Shown here: positions 10,501-18,899 of the stretch, piece by piece
How positions within the stretch are numbered: the first letter of the stretch is position 1
How the letters are laid out: every line of letters starts with the position of its first letter
Assembly: GCA_017454355.1 (NCBI GenBank)
Contig: JAFTDD010000058.1
Coordinates: forward strand, 35,253 to 99,252
Direction: 5' to 3'
Length of the DNA stretch: 64,000 nt
From: Muribaculaceae bacterium
GTDB lineage: Bacteria > Bacteroidota > Bacteroidia > Bacteroidales > Muribaculaceae
Translations under genes and position numbers: made by a program
The notes under the pieces: generated by a model
Database searches by the model: none
Seen by the model: the letters and a program-made list of their open reading frames with translations, nothing else
Told to the model about the DNA's origin: nothing

Positions 10501-10846
10501 CCAGAGCCTCACCCTCGACAGCGAGTACAGCGGAGCCCTCACCTTCGCCGAGGGCGAGCGGCTGAAGATCGTCTGCGCCGTCGAGCTGAAGGAGCCGTGG
10601 CAGGACAGCGAGTCCGCCGGCGCGCCGCGCCGCGCCCGCTCGAGCTACGACTATGACTTCCAGAACCTCAACGGCAAGGTCCTCACGGCCGAGAGCGTCG
10701 CCACGCCCACCGGCATCGCCACGCTTGAGGCCGACGGCACCGACGGCGACACGCCCTGGTACACCATCGACGGACGGCTGCTCGGCGGCCGCCCCACCGC
10801 GCCCGGCATCTACATCCACGGCAACCGCAAGCTCCTCGTCAAGTAA
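7532..10846 (+). CDS. Giant secreted protein with InlB-type and DUF285 repeats
   Basis: 1104 residues, 12 bases after the previous gene. Signal peptide MSRQLKLAILLLLAAVMPAAAQ. The N-terminal third has divergent InlB B-repeat-like modules, each ending in a phrase like FVMPRDNVTVSATF or YTFTMPGEAVTVTV. Two BspA/Mycoplasma-type DUF285 blocks follow at residues about 405-480 and 675-750 (HLNTSEVT-M--MF, VNTFDVG-VS-AT-MF, TTIYCDNSWDIATA). The C-terminus, PWYTIDGRLLGGRPTAPGIY, is the same tail as in the preceding protein. The two DUF285 blocks share a 44-base identical stretch (8903-8943 and 9713-9753), suggesting recent duplication. A surface protein of unknown ligand. Confidence 0.75.
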   Translation: MSRQLKLAILLLLAAVMPAAAQSYIPITLAAVENGSVLYLPEQALPGAWVDFSVQPSGGYEIDTVTASKLTGSTAEAVECEKVNDQGQYGFYMPEDCVGVIVRVTFRKKEYTVSVSGGIAGGTVEVQGGSTYVFDDVVTLKATAADDYLLDGVTVSRASGGAAVVVTEVAAEGSVHYLQFVMPRDNVTVSATFKPVSRYAINIPECDHGSVTSDLATARVGDKVVLTVSNDPGAMFVDLSVVARYPLTTGDGGAHAPAAGRKAAPMWYVQQEMALTDNGDGTYEFTLPEAFDNRLSPTYQDDTEFLVTATFKFIGGRVIWCEGNKTLYFDYEKNPQREPQVGDPYEGQTITKLWTAGMAVPAYGVPYWNESATQKATRVVFQPAYADVRPTTCYYWFRNFELLETIEGIQHLNTSEVTDMRSMFDNCWSMKTINVNTFDVGNVSDATKMFFTCSSLTTIYCDNSWDIATADNMFTYDKYLAGAVSYRDTSVHDGTMANPVTGFFTASQPITLVVDGDGMAEVAERGFPGETVTVGVSPNRYSTSTAITVTGNVTGNEVECTAVAGGYTFTMPGEAVTVTVTITTPEQGDAVLWCAGNSTLYFVTQPIEVLDSGVWDGQEVTAMWNGNAVTAIGWSLPTWNHLKNDVTRAVIDESFAAARPRSCYSWFYTFNSLAAIEGLEHLNTSEVTNMNGMFLGCSLLTSLDVNTFDVGKVSNATGMFRACSSLTTIYCDNSWDIATAEAMFQGCSRLVGAVPYSSEATDGDMANPLTGYFATINDITVAGTPLATVSCDADRAYSGTVVTVTVTPASERVLPRSLTVTGNVTGNSIAVTATGSAGVYTFVMPGEAVTVAADLVQLDYTLAEALRQPDGTALSLIEPLHVAAVIGTHAYVTDGEGNWARLDLDSDISVRTGDNITHFDCVLANRDTAPAFSWHDGGSVGITHDDVATDIETIDLAEGFDMPVPCQVVEFTGYYYGGELRGLNSSVHKGQSLTLDSEYSGALTFAEGERLKIVCAVELKEPWQDSESAGAPRRARSSYDYDFQNLNGKVLTAESVATPTGIATLEADGTDGDTPWYTIDGRLLGGRPTAPGIYIHGNRKLLVK

Positions 10847-10894
10847 GCCCAGCCTCGCCCATGCGGCCTCCATCGCAGGTGTCATGCAGTGTGA

Positions 10895-11109
10895 ATGGGT
10901 CACCTGCAAAACCCTGTGTTTAGAATGACATATAACAGTCGTCACCTCAATGCTGGGCAATGGTGACATCTTCGATGTCTTTGCAGGGTCTAAGTATTGG
11001 CTTGACCGCATCACCTGCCTCTATATATTACGATGTGACTACATCCGCATTATCGATATTGATATCGTCTCAAGCCTATTTCAAACACAGGTTTTTGTGG
11101 GTGACCCAT
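10895..11109. repeat. 215-bp element with 26-bp terminal inverted repeats
   Basis: 10895-10920 and 11084-11109 are reverse complements with three mismatches (ends ATGGGTCACC and GGTGACCCAT). The interior has no gene and contains small palindromes. The rest of 10847-11199 is non-coding, with short CGGATTA direct repeats near 11140-11165. MITE-like by structure; no transposase is attached. Confidence 0.5.
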
Positions 11110-11199
11110 AATTTATGGAAATTTATGTTTGAAAACAAACGGATTAACCGGATTAATCCGGATTCTGTTAAATCCGTTGTTATAGATGTGACAGCAGGC

Positions 11200-11241
11200 A
11201 AAAAAGTAAACCGCCGCGGGCGTTGTGGCCTACGGCGGTTT
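11200..11241 (-). terminator. Rho-independent terminator of the ribosomal protein operon
   Basis: Read on the minus strand, AAACCGCCG (11241-11233) pairs with CGGCGGTTT (11216-11208), followed by a T-rich run from 11206 to 11200. It lies about 80 bases after the DUF4295 stop. Confidence 0.8.
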
Positions 11242-11318
11242 GCTTTGGGTATATGTCCTGCCTTGTTGAGGTAATGCCAAGCCAAAGCCAGGCCCTCCAT
11301 CAGGCGGATTGATGTTAT

Positions 11319-11471
11319 TTACTTCTTGAGGTATTCGTTCACCTTGTCGTTGGGAACCATGCGCTCCTCAAAGACGTAGGCGCCGGTCTTCTCTGAGCGC
11401 ACCAACTTGATGACCTTGCTGAAGGTGCGGCCCTTACCGGTTTGCAGCGTTGCGACAACTTTCTTTGCCAT
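11319..11471 (-). CDS. DUF4295 family small basic protein
   Basis: 50 residues, MAKKVVATLQTGKGR... ending NDKVNEYLKK, rich in Lys. This small Bacteroidetes-specific family regularly follows rpmG, as it does here (62 bases downstream). Size, charge and position suggest a ribosome-associated protein (inference). It is third in the rpmB-rpmG operon and ends before the terminator at 11241. Confidence 0.85.
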   Translation of the reverse strand: MAKKVVATLQTGKGRTFSKVIKLVRSEKTGAYVFEERMVPNDKVNEYLKK

Positions 11472-11533
11472 ATCTTAGTGAATTAGTTGTTAGTCGTTAG
11501 TTATTAATTGTTAGTTATCTTGCTAATAACCAA

Positions 11534-11722
11534 TTACTTGATTTCCTTGTGAACGGTGTAGCGCTTGAGGTAAGGATTGTACTTCTTCAGTTCAAGACGC
11601 TCGGTGGTGTTCTTGCGGTTCTTGGTGGTGATGTAACGCGAGATGCCGGGAACGCCGCTGGCCTTCTGCTCGGTGCACTCCAGAATCACTTGCACGCGGT
11701 CACCTTTTGCTTTCTTTGCCAT
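11534..11722 (-). CDS. rpmG: Large-subunit ribosomal protein L33
   Basis: 62 residues, [20 protein letters not shown]..., with the family's [21 protein letters not shown] block and a basic C-terminus. It lacks the Cys pairs of zinc-binding L33 forms, having only one Cys. Second gene of the operon, between L28 and DUF4295, separated by spacers rich in TTAGTCGTTAG-like words. Confidence 0.95.
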   Translation of the reverse strand: MAKKAKGDRVQVILECTEQKASGVPGISRYITTKNRKNTTERLELKKYNPYLKRYTVHKEIK

Positions 11723-11804
11723 ATTCTTTTTTTAGTCGTTAGTCGTTAGTTGATAGTCGTTAGTCGTTACGGTCAACGTTCAACGGTTAACTGTAAACCT
11801 TTAA

Positions 11805-12038
11805 TTAGAGGTAACCCTTGTCGGCAGCCTTCTTGAGGGCGGCGTCGAGGCCGATGCGGTCGATGATGCGCAGGCCGGCGGCAGAGACGGTGAGCTCAAT
11901 CCACATGTCCTGCTCAGCCCAATAGAGTTTACGCTTGTGCACGTTCACGTTGAACTTGCGCTTTGTTCTGCGCTTGGAGTGCGACACGTTATTTCCTGTC
12001 GCAGCCTTGCGGCCGGTGATTTGACAAACTTTAGACAT
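11805..12038 (-). CDS. rpmB: Large-subunit ribosomal protein L28
   Basis: 77 residues, [27 protein letters not shown]..., with the canonical L28 N-terminus and the [24 protein letters not shown] core. First gene of the operon, preceded by a leader of about 280 bases with a strong hairpin and a TAnnTTTG promoter at 12335-12328. Confidence 0.95.
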   Translation of the reverse strand: MSKVCQITGRKAATGNNVSHSKRRTKRKFNVNVHKRKLYWAEQDMWIELTVSAAGLRIIDRIGLDAALKKAADKGYL

Positions 12039-12145
12039 TGCTGTTTAATAATGTTTGATAGTTGTTGTTCGATAGTTGTTCTCACGTGATTTAGCGGCTT
12101 CAACACTCAGCACAACGCAGTAGCACAATATTGTCGGCATCATCG

Positions 12146-12183
12146 CTTTGCCGCGGTTGGCCGGTAAGCCTCTTGCGGCAAAG
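12146..12183 (-). promoter_or_regulatory. Leader hairpin upstream of rpmB
   Basis: CTTTGCCGC (12146-12154) and GCGGCAAAG (12175-12183) form a perfect 9-bp stem around a 20-base loop containing GGCCGG. It lies within the predicted long rpmB leader and has no T-run, so it is not a simple terminator. Autoregulation by a ribosomal protein is possible but is inference. Confidence 0.45.
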
Positions 12184-12327
12184 TAACACGCTTTTATATA
12201 TCGTCCTACGCTTTATGCAATTGGCTTATAGCATCATTGCCAATGCATCGAAGTTTCAACGACCATGTTACCGGACACAGAACATGACTAACAGCAGTCA
12301 GATCGCATTGTGGCCCTAAATCGGCCG

Positions 12328-12335
12328 CAAAGGTA
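12328..12335 (-). promoter_or_regulatory. -7 box (TACCTTTG) for rpmB-rpmG-DUF4295
   Basis: CAAAGGTA on the plus strand, i.e. TACCTTTG on the minus strand, a strong TAnnTTTG match about 290 bases before the rpmB ATG. A second match (TAATTTTG) is at 12581-12574. The remaining 12336-12712 shows no gene; a hairpin CATCGGT/ACCGATG lies near 12448-12474. Confidence 0.6.
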
Positions 12336-12712
12336 CGAAAAAAGTACGAAGTACTAAGTGCGAAGTACTAAGTTTTTTGTCTATTTATGAAATTTTAACA
12401 ATTTAGCGCGGCCGGATTTTGAACTTATTTGGATTCATAGGAATTAGCATCGGTGCAGAACTATAAAACCGATGACGCGCCTTGTGGAATCTAATTCCGG
12501 CAGGCGCGCCATAGGCTTGTTTACTCACTATGTGCTTTACACTACTACTATATTCATCTAAATCTTTATGTTGCAAAATTACTGCCGTTCCGGTTGGTGG
12601 ACAATCACCATTTTGGGCGATTTTATGCCCGCCGTCTCATCATTTGCGGTTAATGCCGGGTTGTAACGCGGCGTGATAGTTTTGTTCGTCAGTCTTTTAA
12701 CGTTTACTCTCG

Positions 12713-13747
12713 CTATTGTTGCTGACAGAAAGTGCGGCTCAGTAGTGCGCTGCAGGTAGCGGCGGTGGGATGGCCGGCGTGGTCGTAGTAGGCGCGCGGG
12801 TCGTTGACTAGAGCATGGTCGCCGCTATAGTCGTGGAGGATTGTGTCGCCCAGGACAGTGCGCAGTGCCATCAAATCTGCGGGCATCACCGGCCGGCGGT
12901 GGTATCGCGGCACGATGATAACGGTTGCTGAGGTATTCTCCCGCTTGAGCAACCGGGCGAGCCGCTTGAGTTCGGCGAGGCGACGCTCGTTTATTGCCGG
13001 TTGTGGTGGCGTGAGGTCTTCGTTATACTCGATGCGTCGCAGTCGCTCGGCGGTGAAGTAGGCATCAGGGTTGACGGCGATGAGCGAGTCAAAGGTGGTG
13101 TATCGGCTCTCGTTGCGCGATGGGTCGCGCGTGGGCAGGTCGGTAGTGAGGAATGTGCGGCGCGCCTCGGTGACTCCTTCCAGATATCCGCCGGTGGCAG
13201 CCCACATCAAGAATTCCGGCTCCTTGAACAGTTGGAAAGCGGTCAGTTGGAAGGCGACCTCCTCCTTCGTCCCCCGAGGCGGGCGGGCAAAGAGAAAGTC
13301 ATTATCTTGTGGGTCGCGGTGGAGCATCGCCTCCTCGATGATGATTAGGGCATTTTTCACTTGATAGCCTTGTTCGGCGAGCCATTCCACCTTGTCGGCG
13401 ATACCCTCGAGGGTTTCCATCGACTGGTCCATGTGGTAGACGCTGGCGTTGGCGGGAAGGTATTGCGCCCAGTCACGGGCGTGGAAGTTTTGGGACATTG
13501 ATGAGCCAAAAATAAAACTATCCGGCCGAACACTGTCGCCGTATTGCTCAAGATTTTTCATAGCCACCCAGCCGGCGTTGCGGCTGAGGCGCGCCGTATC
13601 GCCGGGCATGCCGAGGGCGTCATCGCCATGGTCACGCAGCACCCAGAACGGGTCCCACAGCGCGTAGGCAATCGGTAGCAGCAGCAACGGCAGCGCCGCC
13701 AATGCTGTCCGCCCGATAAACCGTAGTATAGATGCCCTGCTTGCCAT
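12713..13747 (-). CDS. SGNH-hydrolase-like partner of the MBOAT acyltransferase (AlgX/DltD-like)
   Basis: Start at ATG 13747, eight bases after the MBOAT stop, giving 344 residues; the longer frame upstream lies inside the MBOAT gene. An N-terminal membrane anchor (TALAALPLLLLPIAYAL) is followed by SFIFGSSMSQNF, an SGNH/GDSL-type nucleophile block, and near the C-terminus YYDHAGHPT, a D..H block completing a Ser-His-Asp site. Proteins of this kind finish or assist O-acyl transfer begun by a neighbouring MBOAT protein. Probably acts in the periplasm on a surface glycan. Family assignment rests on motif and context and not on global similarity. Confidence 0.7.
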   Translation of the reverse strand: MASRASILRFIGRTALAALPLLLLPIAYALWDPFWVLRDHGDDALGMPGDTARLSRNAGWVAMKNLEQYGDSVRPDSFIFGSSMSQNFHARDWAQYLPANASVYHMDQSMETLEGIADKVEWLAEQGYQVKNALIIIEEAMLHRDPQDNDFLFARPPRGTKEEVAFQLTAFQLFKEPEFLMWAATGGYLEGVTEARRTFLTTDLPTRDPSRNESRYTTFDSLIAVNPDAYFTAERLRRIEYNEDLTPPQPAINERRLAELKRLARLLKRENTSATVIIVPRYHRRPVMPADLMALRTVLGDTILHDYSGDHALVNDPRAYYDHAGHPTAATCSALLSRTFCQQQ

Positions 13748-13755
13748 AATGATAC

Positions 13756-15189
13756 TTAAAATTGGAAGTAGATGTACTGGCGGGTGATGCCGTGGCTGTG
13801 GAGGATAATGAGTAGCGCCAGCAGCCAATAGGTGGCCCATCGCGCCCATGTGGGCAATGGCAGGCGGGCGATCGGGAACTCGTCGCGCCTCCGGAGCCAC
13901 TCGACGATAACAAAGGGGAGGACGTAGAGCAAAACCTCGCGCGCGCCATATATATAATGTATAGACCACGTGCCGCTGAACAGTGCGGTGGCATACTCCG
14001 CAAGGTGCGTCATGCTCCAACACCGGAAGATGACAAACACTGTGGCAAAACCGATGAAGACCGGAAGAATGGAGAGCGTTGCCGCACGCGGGGACGGCTC
14101 CTGTGTTTTAGCGACATGCCGTGAAACACAAGAATCGTCCTTGGAACGGAAAATAATCGAAGGCATTAACAGCAGTCCGCCGATGATGCCCCAAAGGATG
14201 AACGTCCAGTCGGCGCCGTGCCATAGGCCGCTGAGGGCGAACACCACCATCGTGTTGCGCGCCGTTTGCCACCGGCTGCCACGGCTGCCGCTCAGCGGGA
14301 TATAAACGTAGTGTTTAAACCACGACATGAGCGAGATGTGCCAGCGCTGCCAAAGTTCGCGCCACGACCGTGAGAAGAACGGGTAGCGGAAGTTGGGCGT
14401 CAACTCAAAGCCCAACAGACGGGCCGAGCCGATGGCTATATCGCTATAGCCAGAGAAGTCGGTGTAGATTTGAAAAGCGAAGAGCACCGCTCCGGCAACA
14501 AGCGCGGCGGGATTCATCGCGCTCGGGTGATAGAAGATGAAGTCAACGCGTCCGGCAAGAGTGTCGGCAATCACGATTTTCTTGAACAGCCCCCAGAGGA
14601 TTTGCCGCATACCGGTGACGGCGCGGTTATAGTCCCACCGGCGCGGAGCGAGCACTTGCGGCAGCAGGTGGGTAGAGCGCTCGATAGGCCCGGCCACGAG
14701 TTGCGGGAAGAAACTCACGTAGAGCATGAACTCTAATGGCCGCCGCGTGGCGCGGATGTCACCGCGATAAACGTCGATGGTGTAACTGATTGCTTGAAAG
14801 GTGTAGAAGGAGATGCCAACAGGCAGCACGATGTTGAGCGTGCTCCATGTGGCGTGCAAGCCCATCGCGTTGAGAGCCGCTGCAGTCGAGGCGGCAAAGA
14901 AGTCAAGATACTTGAACGCGGCGAGAATAGCCAAGTTGGCGGCGATGTTGAGAGTGGCCCAGACTTTGTCTGCGGTCCTGCGGTCGCCCCTGATGGGCAG
15001 CGCTGTGAGGAAAGTGGTGAGCGAGGTGAATGCAATCAGACCCAGAAAGCGCCAGTCCCACCAGCCGTAAAAGACATAACTGGCGACGAGCAGCAGCGCG
15101 TTCTGCCACCGCAGCCGGTCCCTAAGGCACCAGTAGAGCAGGAACACTACCGGCAGGAACAGCGCGTATGCCCACGAGTCAAATTGCAA
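13756..15189 (-). CDS. MBOAT family O-acyltransferase (AlgI/DltB-like)
   Basis: 477 residues with about ten hydrophobic helices. Diagnostic segments are WQRWHISLMSWFKHYVYIPL (about residue 282) and ALSGLWHGADWTFILWG, where the invariant His is near residue 324. Enzymes of this branch move an acyl (usually acetyl) group across the membrane for attachment to a polysaccharide. The gene overlaps the preceding aminotransferase by 11 bases and is followed at eight bases by the SGNH partner, so the pair probably acetylates the glycan that receives the sugar made by the upstream genes (inference). Confidence 0.9.
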   Translation of the reverse strand: MQFDSWAYALFLPVVFLLYWCLRDRLRWQNALLLVASYVFYGWWDWRFLGLIAFTSLTTFLTALPIRGDRRTADKVWATLNIAANLAILAAFKYLDFFAASTAAALNAMGLHATWSTLNIVLPVGISFYTFQAISYTIDVYRGDIRATRRPLEFMLYVSFFPQLVAGPIERSTHLLPQVLAPRRWDYNRAVTGMRQILWGLFKKIVIADTLAGRVDFIFYHPSAMNPAALVAGAVLFAFQIYTDFSGYSDIAIGSARLLGFELTPNFRYPFFSRSWRELWQRWHISLMSWFKHYVYIPLSGSRGSRWQTARNTMVVFALSGLWHGADWTFILWGIIGGLLLMPSIIFRSKDDSCVSRHVAKTQEPSPRAATLSILPVFIGFATVFVIFRCWSMTHLAEYATALFSGTWSIHYIYGAREVLLYVLPFVIVEWLRRRDEFPIARLPLPTWARWATYWLLALLIILHSHGITRQYIYFQF

Positions 15190-16318
15190 AGCGATTGATT
15201 ATTTCGGCGATGGCGCGCGCGTCGTCCACGGTGATGGGCGGTGCGATGGGGAGGCTCACCACGCGGCCGGCGAGGGTGTCGGTGACCGGTAAATCCAGGT
15301 TGCCAAACTCGTTACTGTAGCATGGCTGGCGGTGGGGCGGCACGGCGTAGTGAATGTCTGTTCCCACGCCGCCAGCGGCGAGGTGCTGACGGAAGGCGTC
15401 ACGCATCGGCGATGCCACTTGCACCACATATTGGTGCCACACCTGCCTCATGCCGGGGTCAATATCGGGCTTGATGACATAAGGGCTCATGATTGTCTCG
15501 TTATAGGCCTCGGCAACGGCTTGTCGTCGTGCAGTTTCCTCGGACAGGTGGCGCAACTTGACGCGCAGCAGTGCGGCTTGCATCTCGTCCATACGGCAGT
15601 TGAAGCCGCGGTAGATGTTATGATAGCGGGTGTCGCTGCCGTAATTGGCCAGCGCGCGCACCGTCGCGGCCAGTTCCGCGTCGTTGGTGGTCACGCAGCC
15701 GGCGTCGCCCAGCGCACCCACGTTCTTGGTGGGGTAGAAACTTGTGGCCGCGGCATGACCAAGCGATCCCGTCGTCTTGGTGCCATGCAGTCCCGGCCAT
15801 GCCGCGCGAGCGCCGATTGCCTGCGCGTTATCTTCAAGCACAAGCAAGTTGTGTTTTTCTATCAGTTCGCTCATTCCGAAGCCCCAGCACGGTGTGCCAT
15901 AGAGGTGTACCGGCATCAATGCTTTTATGTCAGGCTGCTTTTCCAACTCCAACTCGAGCAGTGCCGGATGGAGGTTGAACGTACGGTCGTAAGGGTCTAT
16001 GAGAACCGGGGTGAGCCCCGAGTCTGTGATGGCAAGCACGCTGGCAATGTAAGTATTGGCTTGCACGGCCACCTTGTCGCCGGGTTGCAGTCGGCCCATC
16101 TCGAGCCATGCGCGTAGCACTAACCGCAGCGCGTCCAGCCCGTTGCTGACGGCTACGCAGTGGTCAGTTTGGCAAAGTGTTGCCATCTCGCGCTCCAAAG
16201 CCGCGGTTTCCTCTCCGCGCAAGTACCATCCACTGGCTATAACTCTCGTGGCGGCCTCTTGCAGTTCCTCCATCAGTGGCGCGCCGGCCGCCTTCAAGTC
16301 AAGAAACGGATATCTCAT
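15179..16318 (-). CDS. DegT/DnrJ/EryC1/StrS-family sugar aminotransferase (FdtB/QdtB-like)
   Basis: Start at ATG 16318 (MRYPFLDLKAAG), giving 379 residues, the usual family length; the open frame extends further but without homologous sequence. PLP-binding Lys is in SFYPTKNVGALGDAG (about K198); LEDNAQAIGA carries the Asp contacting the PLP ring nitrogen. With the ketoisomerase next to it, the expected reaction is transamination of dTDP-3-keto-6-deoxyhexose to a 3-amino-3,6-dideoxy sugar. Whether the product is Quip3N or Fucp3N depends on the ketoisomerase and cannot be read here. No separate N-acyltransferase is seen. Confidence 0.85.
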   Translation of the reverse strand: MRYPFLDLKAAGAPLMEELQEAATRVIASGWYLRGEETAALEREMATLCQTDHCVAVSNGLDALRLVLRAWLEMGRLQPGDKVAVQANTYIASVLAITDSGLTPVLIDPYDRTFNLHPALLELELEKQPDIKALMPVHLYGTPCWGFGMSELIEKHNLLVLEDNAQAIGARAAWPGLHGTKTTGSLGHAAATSFYPTKNVGALGDAGCVTTNDAELAATVRALANYGSDTRYHNIYRGFNCRMDEMQAALLRVKLRHLSEETARRQAVAEAYNETIMSPYVIKPDIDPGMRQVWHQYVVQVASPMRDAFRQHLAAGGVGTDIHYAVPPHRQPCYSNEFGNLDLPVTDTLAGRVVSLPIAPPITVDDARAIAEIINRFAI

Positions 16319-16376
16319 TGTCTCCGATATGTCGTTTTTACCTTGTTTTTTAGGGATCCTGGGAATTCTAGAAACC

Positions 16377-16787
16377 CTAGATGACATTTTTGAACTCCTC
16401 GTAGTCGCGGATGTAGTCACCTTCGTCGTAGTGCTCACTGGCGATGACCAGGCACACGGCACCCGACGAGAAGTTATCGAGGGTGCGCCACACGCCCGGC
16501 ACGATGTGCAGTGCCTGATAGGGACGGTTGAGGGTCACGGTCCGGCGGCATGTGCCATCGTCAAGGGTAACGTCAAAACTCCCGCTGATGGCGATAAGGG
16601 CTTCGTGGCACTGGCGGTGGCTATGGCCGCCGCGCTCGGCGCCGGCCGGCACATCGTAGAGGAAGTAAACGCGCTTGATGTCAAAGGGTAATGCTTCCCC
16701 GGCACTCTCTATCACGGTGAGGTTGCCGCGTGGGTCGTGGATTTTGCCCAATTCCACCATTCGTGGTTGTGGTCTGTTATTGTCCAT
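16377..16787 (-). CDS. dTDP-4-keto-6-deoxyglucose 3,4-ketoisomerase (FdtA/QdtA, cupin)
   Basis: The start at 16787 ([21 protein letters not shown]) gives 136 residues, the family length, and overlaps the rmlA stop by 11 bases; an ATG at 16817 would add ten residues. The cupin core shows the family signature [29 protein letters not shown] (catalytic His pair) and [11 protein letters not shown]. It moves the keto group of dTDP-4-keto-6-deoxy-hexose from C4 to C3, between RmlB and the aminotransferase encoded just downstream. Confidence 0.85.
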   Translation of the reverse strand: MDNNRPQPRMVELGKIHDPRGNLTVIESAGEALPFDIKRVYFLYDVPAGAERGGHSHRQCHEALIAISGSFDVTLDDGTCRRTVTLNRPYQALHIVPGVWRTLDNFSSGAVCLVIASEHYDEGDYIRDYEEFKNVI

Positions 16788-17658
16788 TGTCGGCGAGATT
16801 GAGAAGGTATTGTCCATAGTCGTTTTGGCTCATCGGTTGGGCAAGGGTTCGCAGTTGCCGAGCATCTATCCACCCCTTGCGGAAGGCGATTTCTTCCAGC
16901 GCCGCCACCTGCACGCCCTGCATCGTTTCGATGGTTTGGATATAGTTCGCGGCATCAAGCATCGACCCCGGGGTGCCGGTGTCGAGCCAGGCGAAGCCGC
17001 GTCCGAGTGTAGTCACCTTGACGCGTCCCCGTTCTAAATACCACTGGTTGACAGTGGTGATTTCCAGTTCGCCGCGCGCGCTGGGCTTGATAACAGATGC
17101 CACGTCCACAACGTTGGCGGGGTAGAAGTAGAGGCCGGTCACGGCGTAGTTGCTGCGCGGCTGCAGCGGCTTTTCCTCGAGGCTCAGCACGTTCCCGTTG
17201 TTGTCAAACTCCACCACGCCAAAGCGGTTCGGGTCTTTGACCGGATAGGCAAAGAGGGTGGCGACGCGCTCAGCGGATGTCTGCTGTGCGGCGGCCTTGA
17301 GCATACCGGTGAAGCCCTGACCGTAGAATATGTTGTCGCCAAGCACAAGACACACGTCATCATCGCCGATAAACTCGCGGCCGATGATGAACGCCTGAGC
17401 CAATCCCTCGGGCCGAGGCTGTGCCGCAAACTCAAAGTGGACACCCATCTCGTGACCATCGCCCAGCAGCCGCTCAAACGCGGGCAGATCGTGAGGTGTG
17501 CTGATAATCAAAATCTCACGGATGCCTGCCAGCATCAGCACCGAGATTGGATAGTACACCATCGGTTTGTCATAGATGGGAATCAACTGCTTCGACACGC
17601 CGCGCGTTGCCGGATACAGCCGTGTGCCGGAGCCTCCGGCCAATACGATGCCTTTCAT
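16777..17658 (-). CDS. rmlA: Glucose-1-phosphate thymidylyltransferase
   Basis: 293 residues, near-standard length. [18 protein letters not shown] is the nucleotide-binding signature; [28 protein letters not shown] and [17 protein letters not shown] are family hallmarks. It makes dTDP-glucose from dTTP and glucose-1-phosphate. It lies 51 bases downstream of rmlB and overlaps the ketoisomerase gene. Confidence 0.95.
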   Translation of the reverse strand: MKGIVLAGGSGTRLYPATRGVSKQLIPIYDKPMVYYPISVLMLAGIREILIISTPHDLPAFERLLGDGHEMGVHFEFAAQPRPEGLAQAFIIGREFIGDDDVCLVLGDNIFYGQGFTGMLKAAAQQTSAERVATLFAYPVKDPNRFGVVEFDNNGNVLSLEEKPLQPRSNYAVTGLYFYPANVVDVASVIKPSARGELEITTVNQWYLERGRVKVTTLGRGFAWLDTGTPGSMLDAANYIQTIETMQGVQVAALEEIAFRKGWIDARQLRTLAQPMSQNDYGQYLLNLADNGQ

Positions 17659-17709
17659 TTAATCGTTCGTTATTGTTCCTCGAATGTTCGAATAATCGAA
17701 TAGTCAAAG

Positions 17710-18891
17710 TTATCGGCGCTCGCTGTACTGCCGGTCGTAATAGAGTTGATATTCGCCGGAGGTGACCTCGCGTACCCAAGCCGCATTGTCGAGGTTCCAA
17801 CGGATAGTTTTCTCAATGCCGACTGCAAACGGCGTCTCGGGATACCAGCCTAATTTGGAGGCAATCTTTGTGGGATTGATCGCGTAGCGCATGTCGTGAC
17901 CAGGACGGTCGGTGACAAACGTAATCAGGTCGTCGTTGACCTTTTCCAACGGGCATTGCAGCAGCGAGCGGTATTGTGGCTCGTCGCGCATAATGCGTGC
18001 GATGGTCTTAATAATCAACTTAACAATGTCGATGTTGCTCATCTCGTTCAAGCCGCCCACGTTGTAGACTTCCCCCACCTCGCCGTGTCGCAGCACCAAA
18101 TCGATGGCCTTGCAGTGGTCCTCGACATAGAGCCAGTCGCGCACGTTGAGGCCGCGACCATAGACAGGCAGAGGCTTGCCGTGCAACACGTTGTTAATCA
18201 CCAGCGGGATGAGTTTCTCGGGGAAGTGGTAAGGGCCGTAGTTGTTGCTGCAGCGTGTGATATTCACCGGCAGACCATAGGTGGCGTGATAGGCCATAGT
18301 GATCAGGTCGGCGCTCGTCTTGCTGGCACTGTAAGGCGAACGAGGAGCCACGGGCGTTGCCTCGGTGAAAAAGCGTGTGCCGAAAGTGATGAGCGACTGC
18401 GGGTCGCGGTCCGCAATCACGCGCGCCAACGCATCGTCCACCACAAGCGGTTGTGGCGCGTCATAGTCCTTGGTCAGCGAGCCGTAAACTTCGTCGGTGC
18501 CAATCTGCAAGAACTTGCGGCCCGCCTCACGGCCGCGCCAGGCCTGTCGGGCACATTCAAGCATATTGTGCGTGCCCAGCACATTTGTCTCGAGGAATAG
18601 ACGCGGATTGGTGATACTGCGGTCCACGTGGCTCTCGGCGGCGAAGTTGACGATGTAGTCGACGTCGAGGAGCGTCAGCAGCCGCATCACTAAGGCCGTG
18701 TCGCCGATGTCGCCGTGCACAAAAGTCACATTACCGCGCTCAATTTCACGCTCGATCGAGCGCACATTGCCGGCATAAGTCAAGGCGTCGAGGATGATGA
18801 TTTTCACTTCGTCGCCCCATTTGCCCAACACATATTTCACAAAGTTGGAGCCGATAAATCCCGCTCCGCCGGTTATCAGGTAAGTCTTCAT
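17710..18891 (-). CDS. rmlB: dTDP-glucose 4,6-dehydratase
   Basis: 393 residues. NAD-binding TGGAGFIGSN at the N-terminus, catalytic TDE in IGTDEVYG (residues 132-134) and YSASK (Tyr187, Lys191). It is somewhat longer than E. coli RmlB because of an insertion at residues about 138-178 between these motifs, as in other Bacteroidales. It forms dTDP-4-keto-6-deoxyglucose. It begins eight bases after the stop of the Rpn-type gene, so both are probably on one transcript. Confidence 0.95.
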   Translation of the reverse strand: MKTYLITGGAGFIGSNFVKYVLGKWGDEVKIIILDALTYAGNVRSIEREIERGNVTFVHGDIGDTALVMRLLTLLDVDYIVNFAAESHVDRSITNPRLFLETNVLGTHNMLECARQAWRGREAGRKFLQIGTDEVYGSLTKDYDAPQPLVVDDALARVIADRDPQSLITFGTRFFTEATPVAPRSPYSASKTSADLITMAYHATYGLPVNITRCSNNYGPYHFPEKLIPLVINNVLHGKPLPVYGRGLNVRDWLYVEDHCKAIDLVLRHGEVGEVYNVGGLNEMSNIDIVKLIIKTIARIMRDEPQYRSLLQCPLEKVNDDLITFVTDRPGHDMRYAINPTKIASKLGWYPETPFAVGIEKTIRWNLDNAAWVREVTSGEYQLYYDRQYSERR

Positions 18892-18899
18892 GTGGTCTG

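Noticed and set aside
10960-11274. 104-codon plus-strand frame
   Set aside because: Spans the inverted-repeat element and the terminator on the opposite strand; no conserved sequence.
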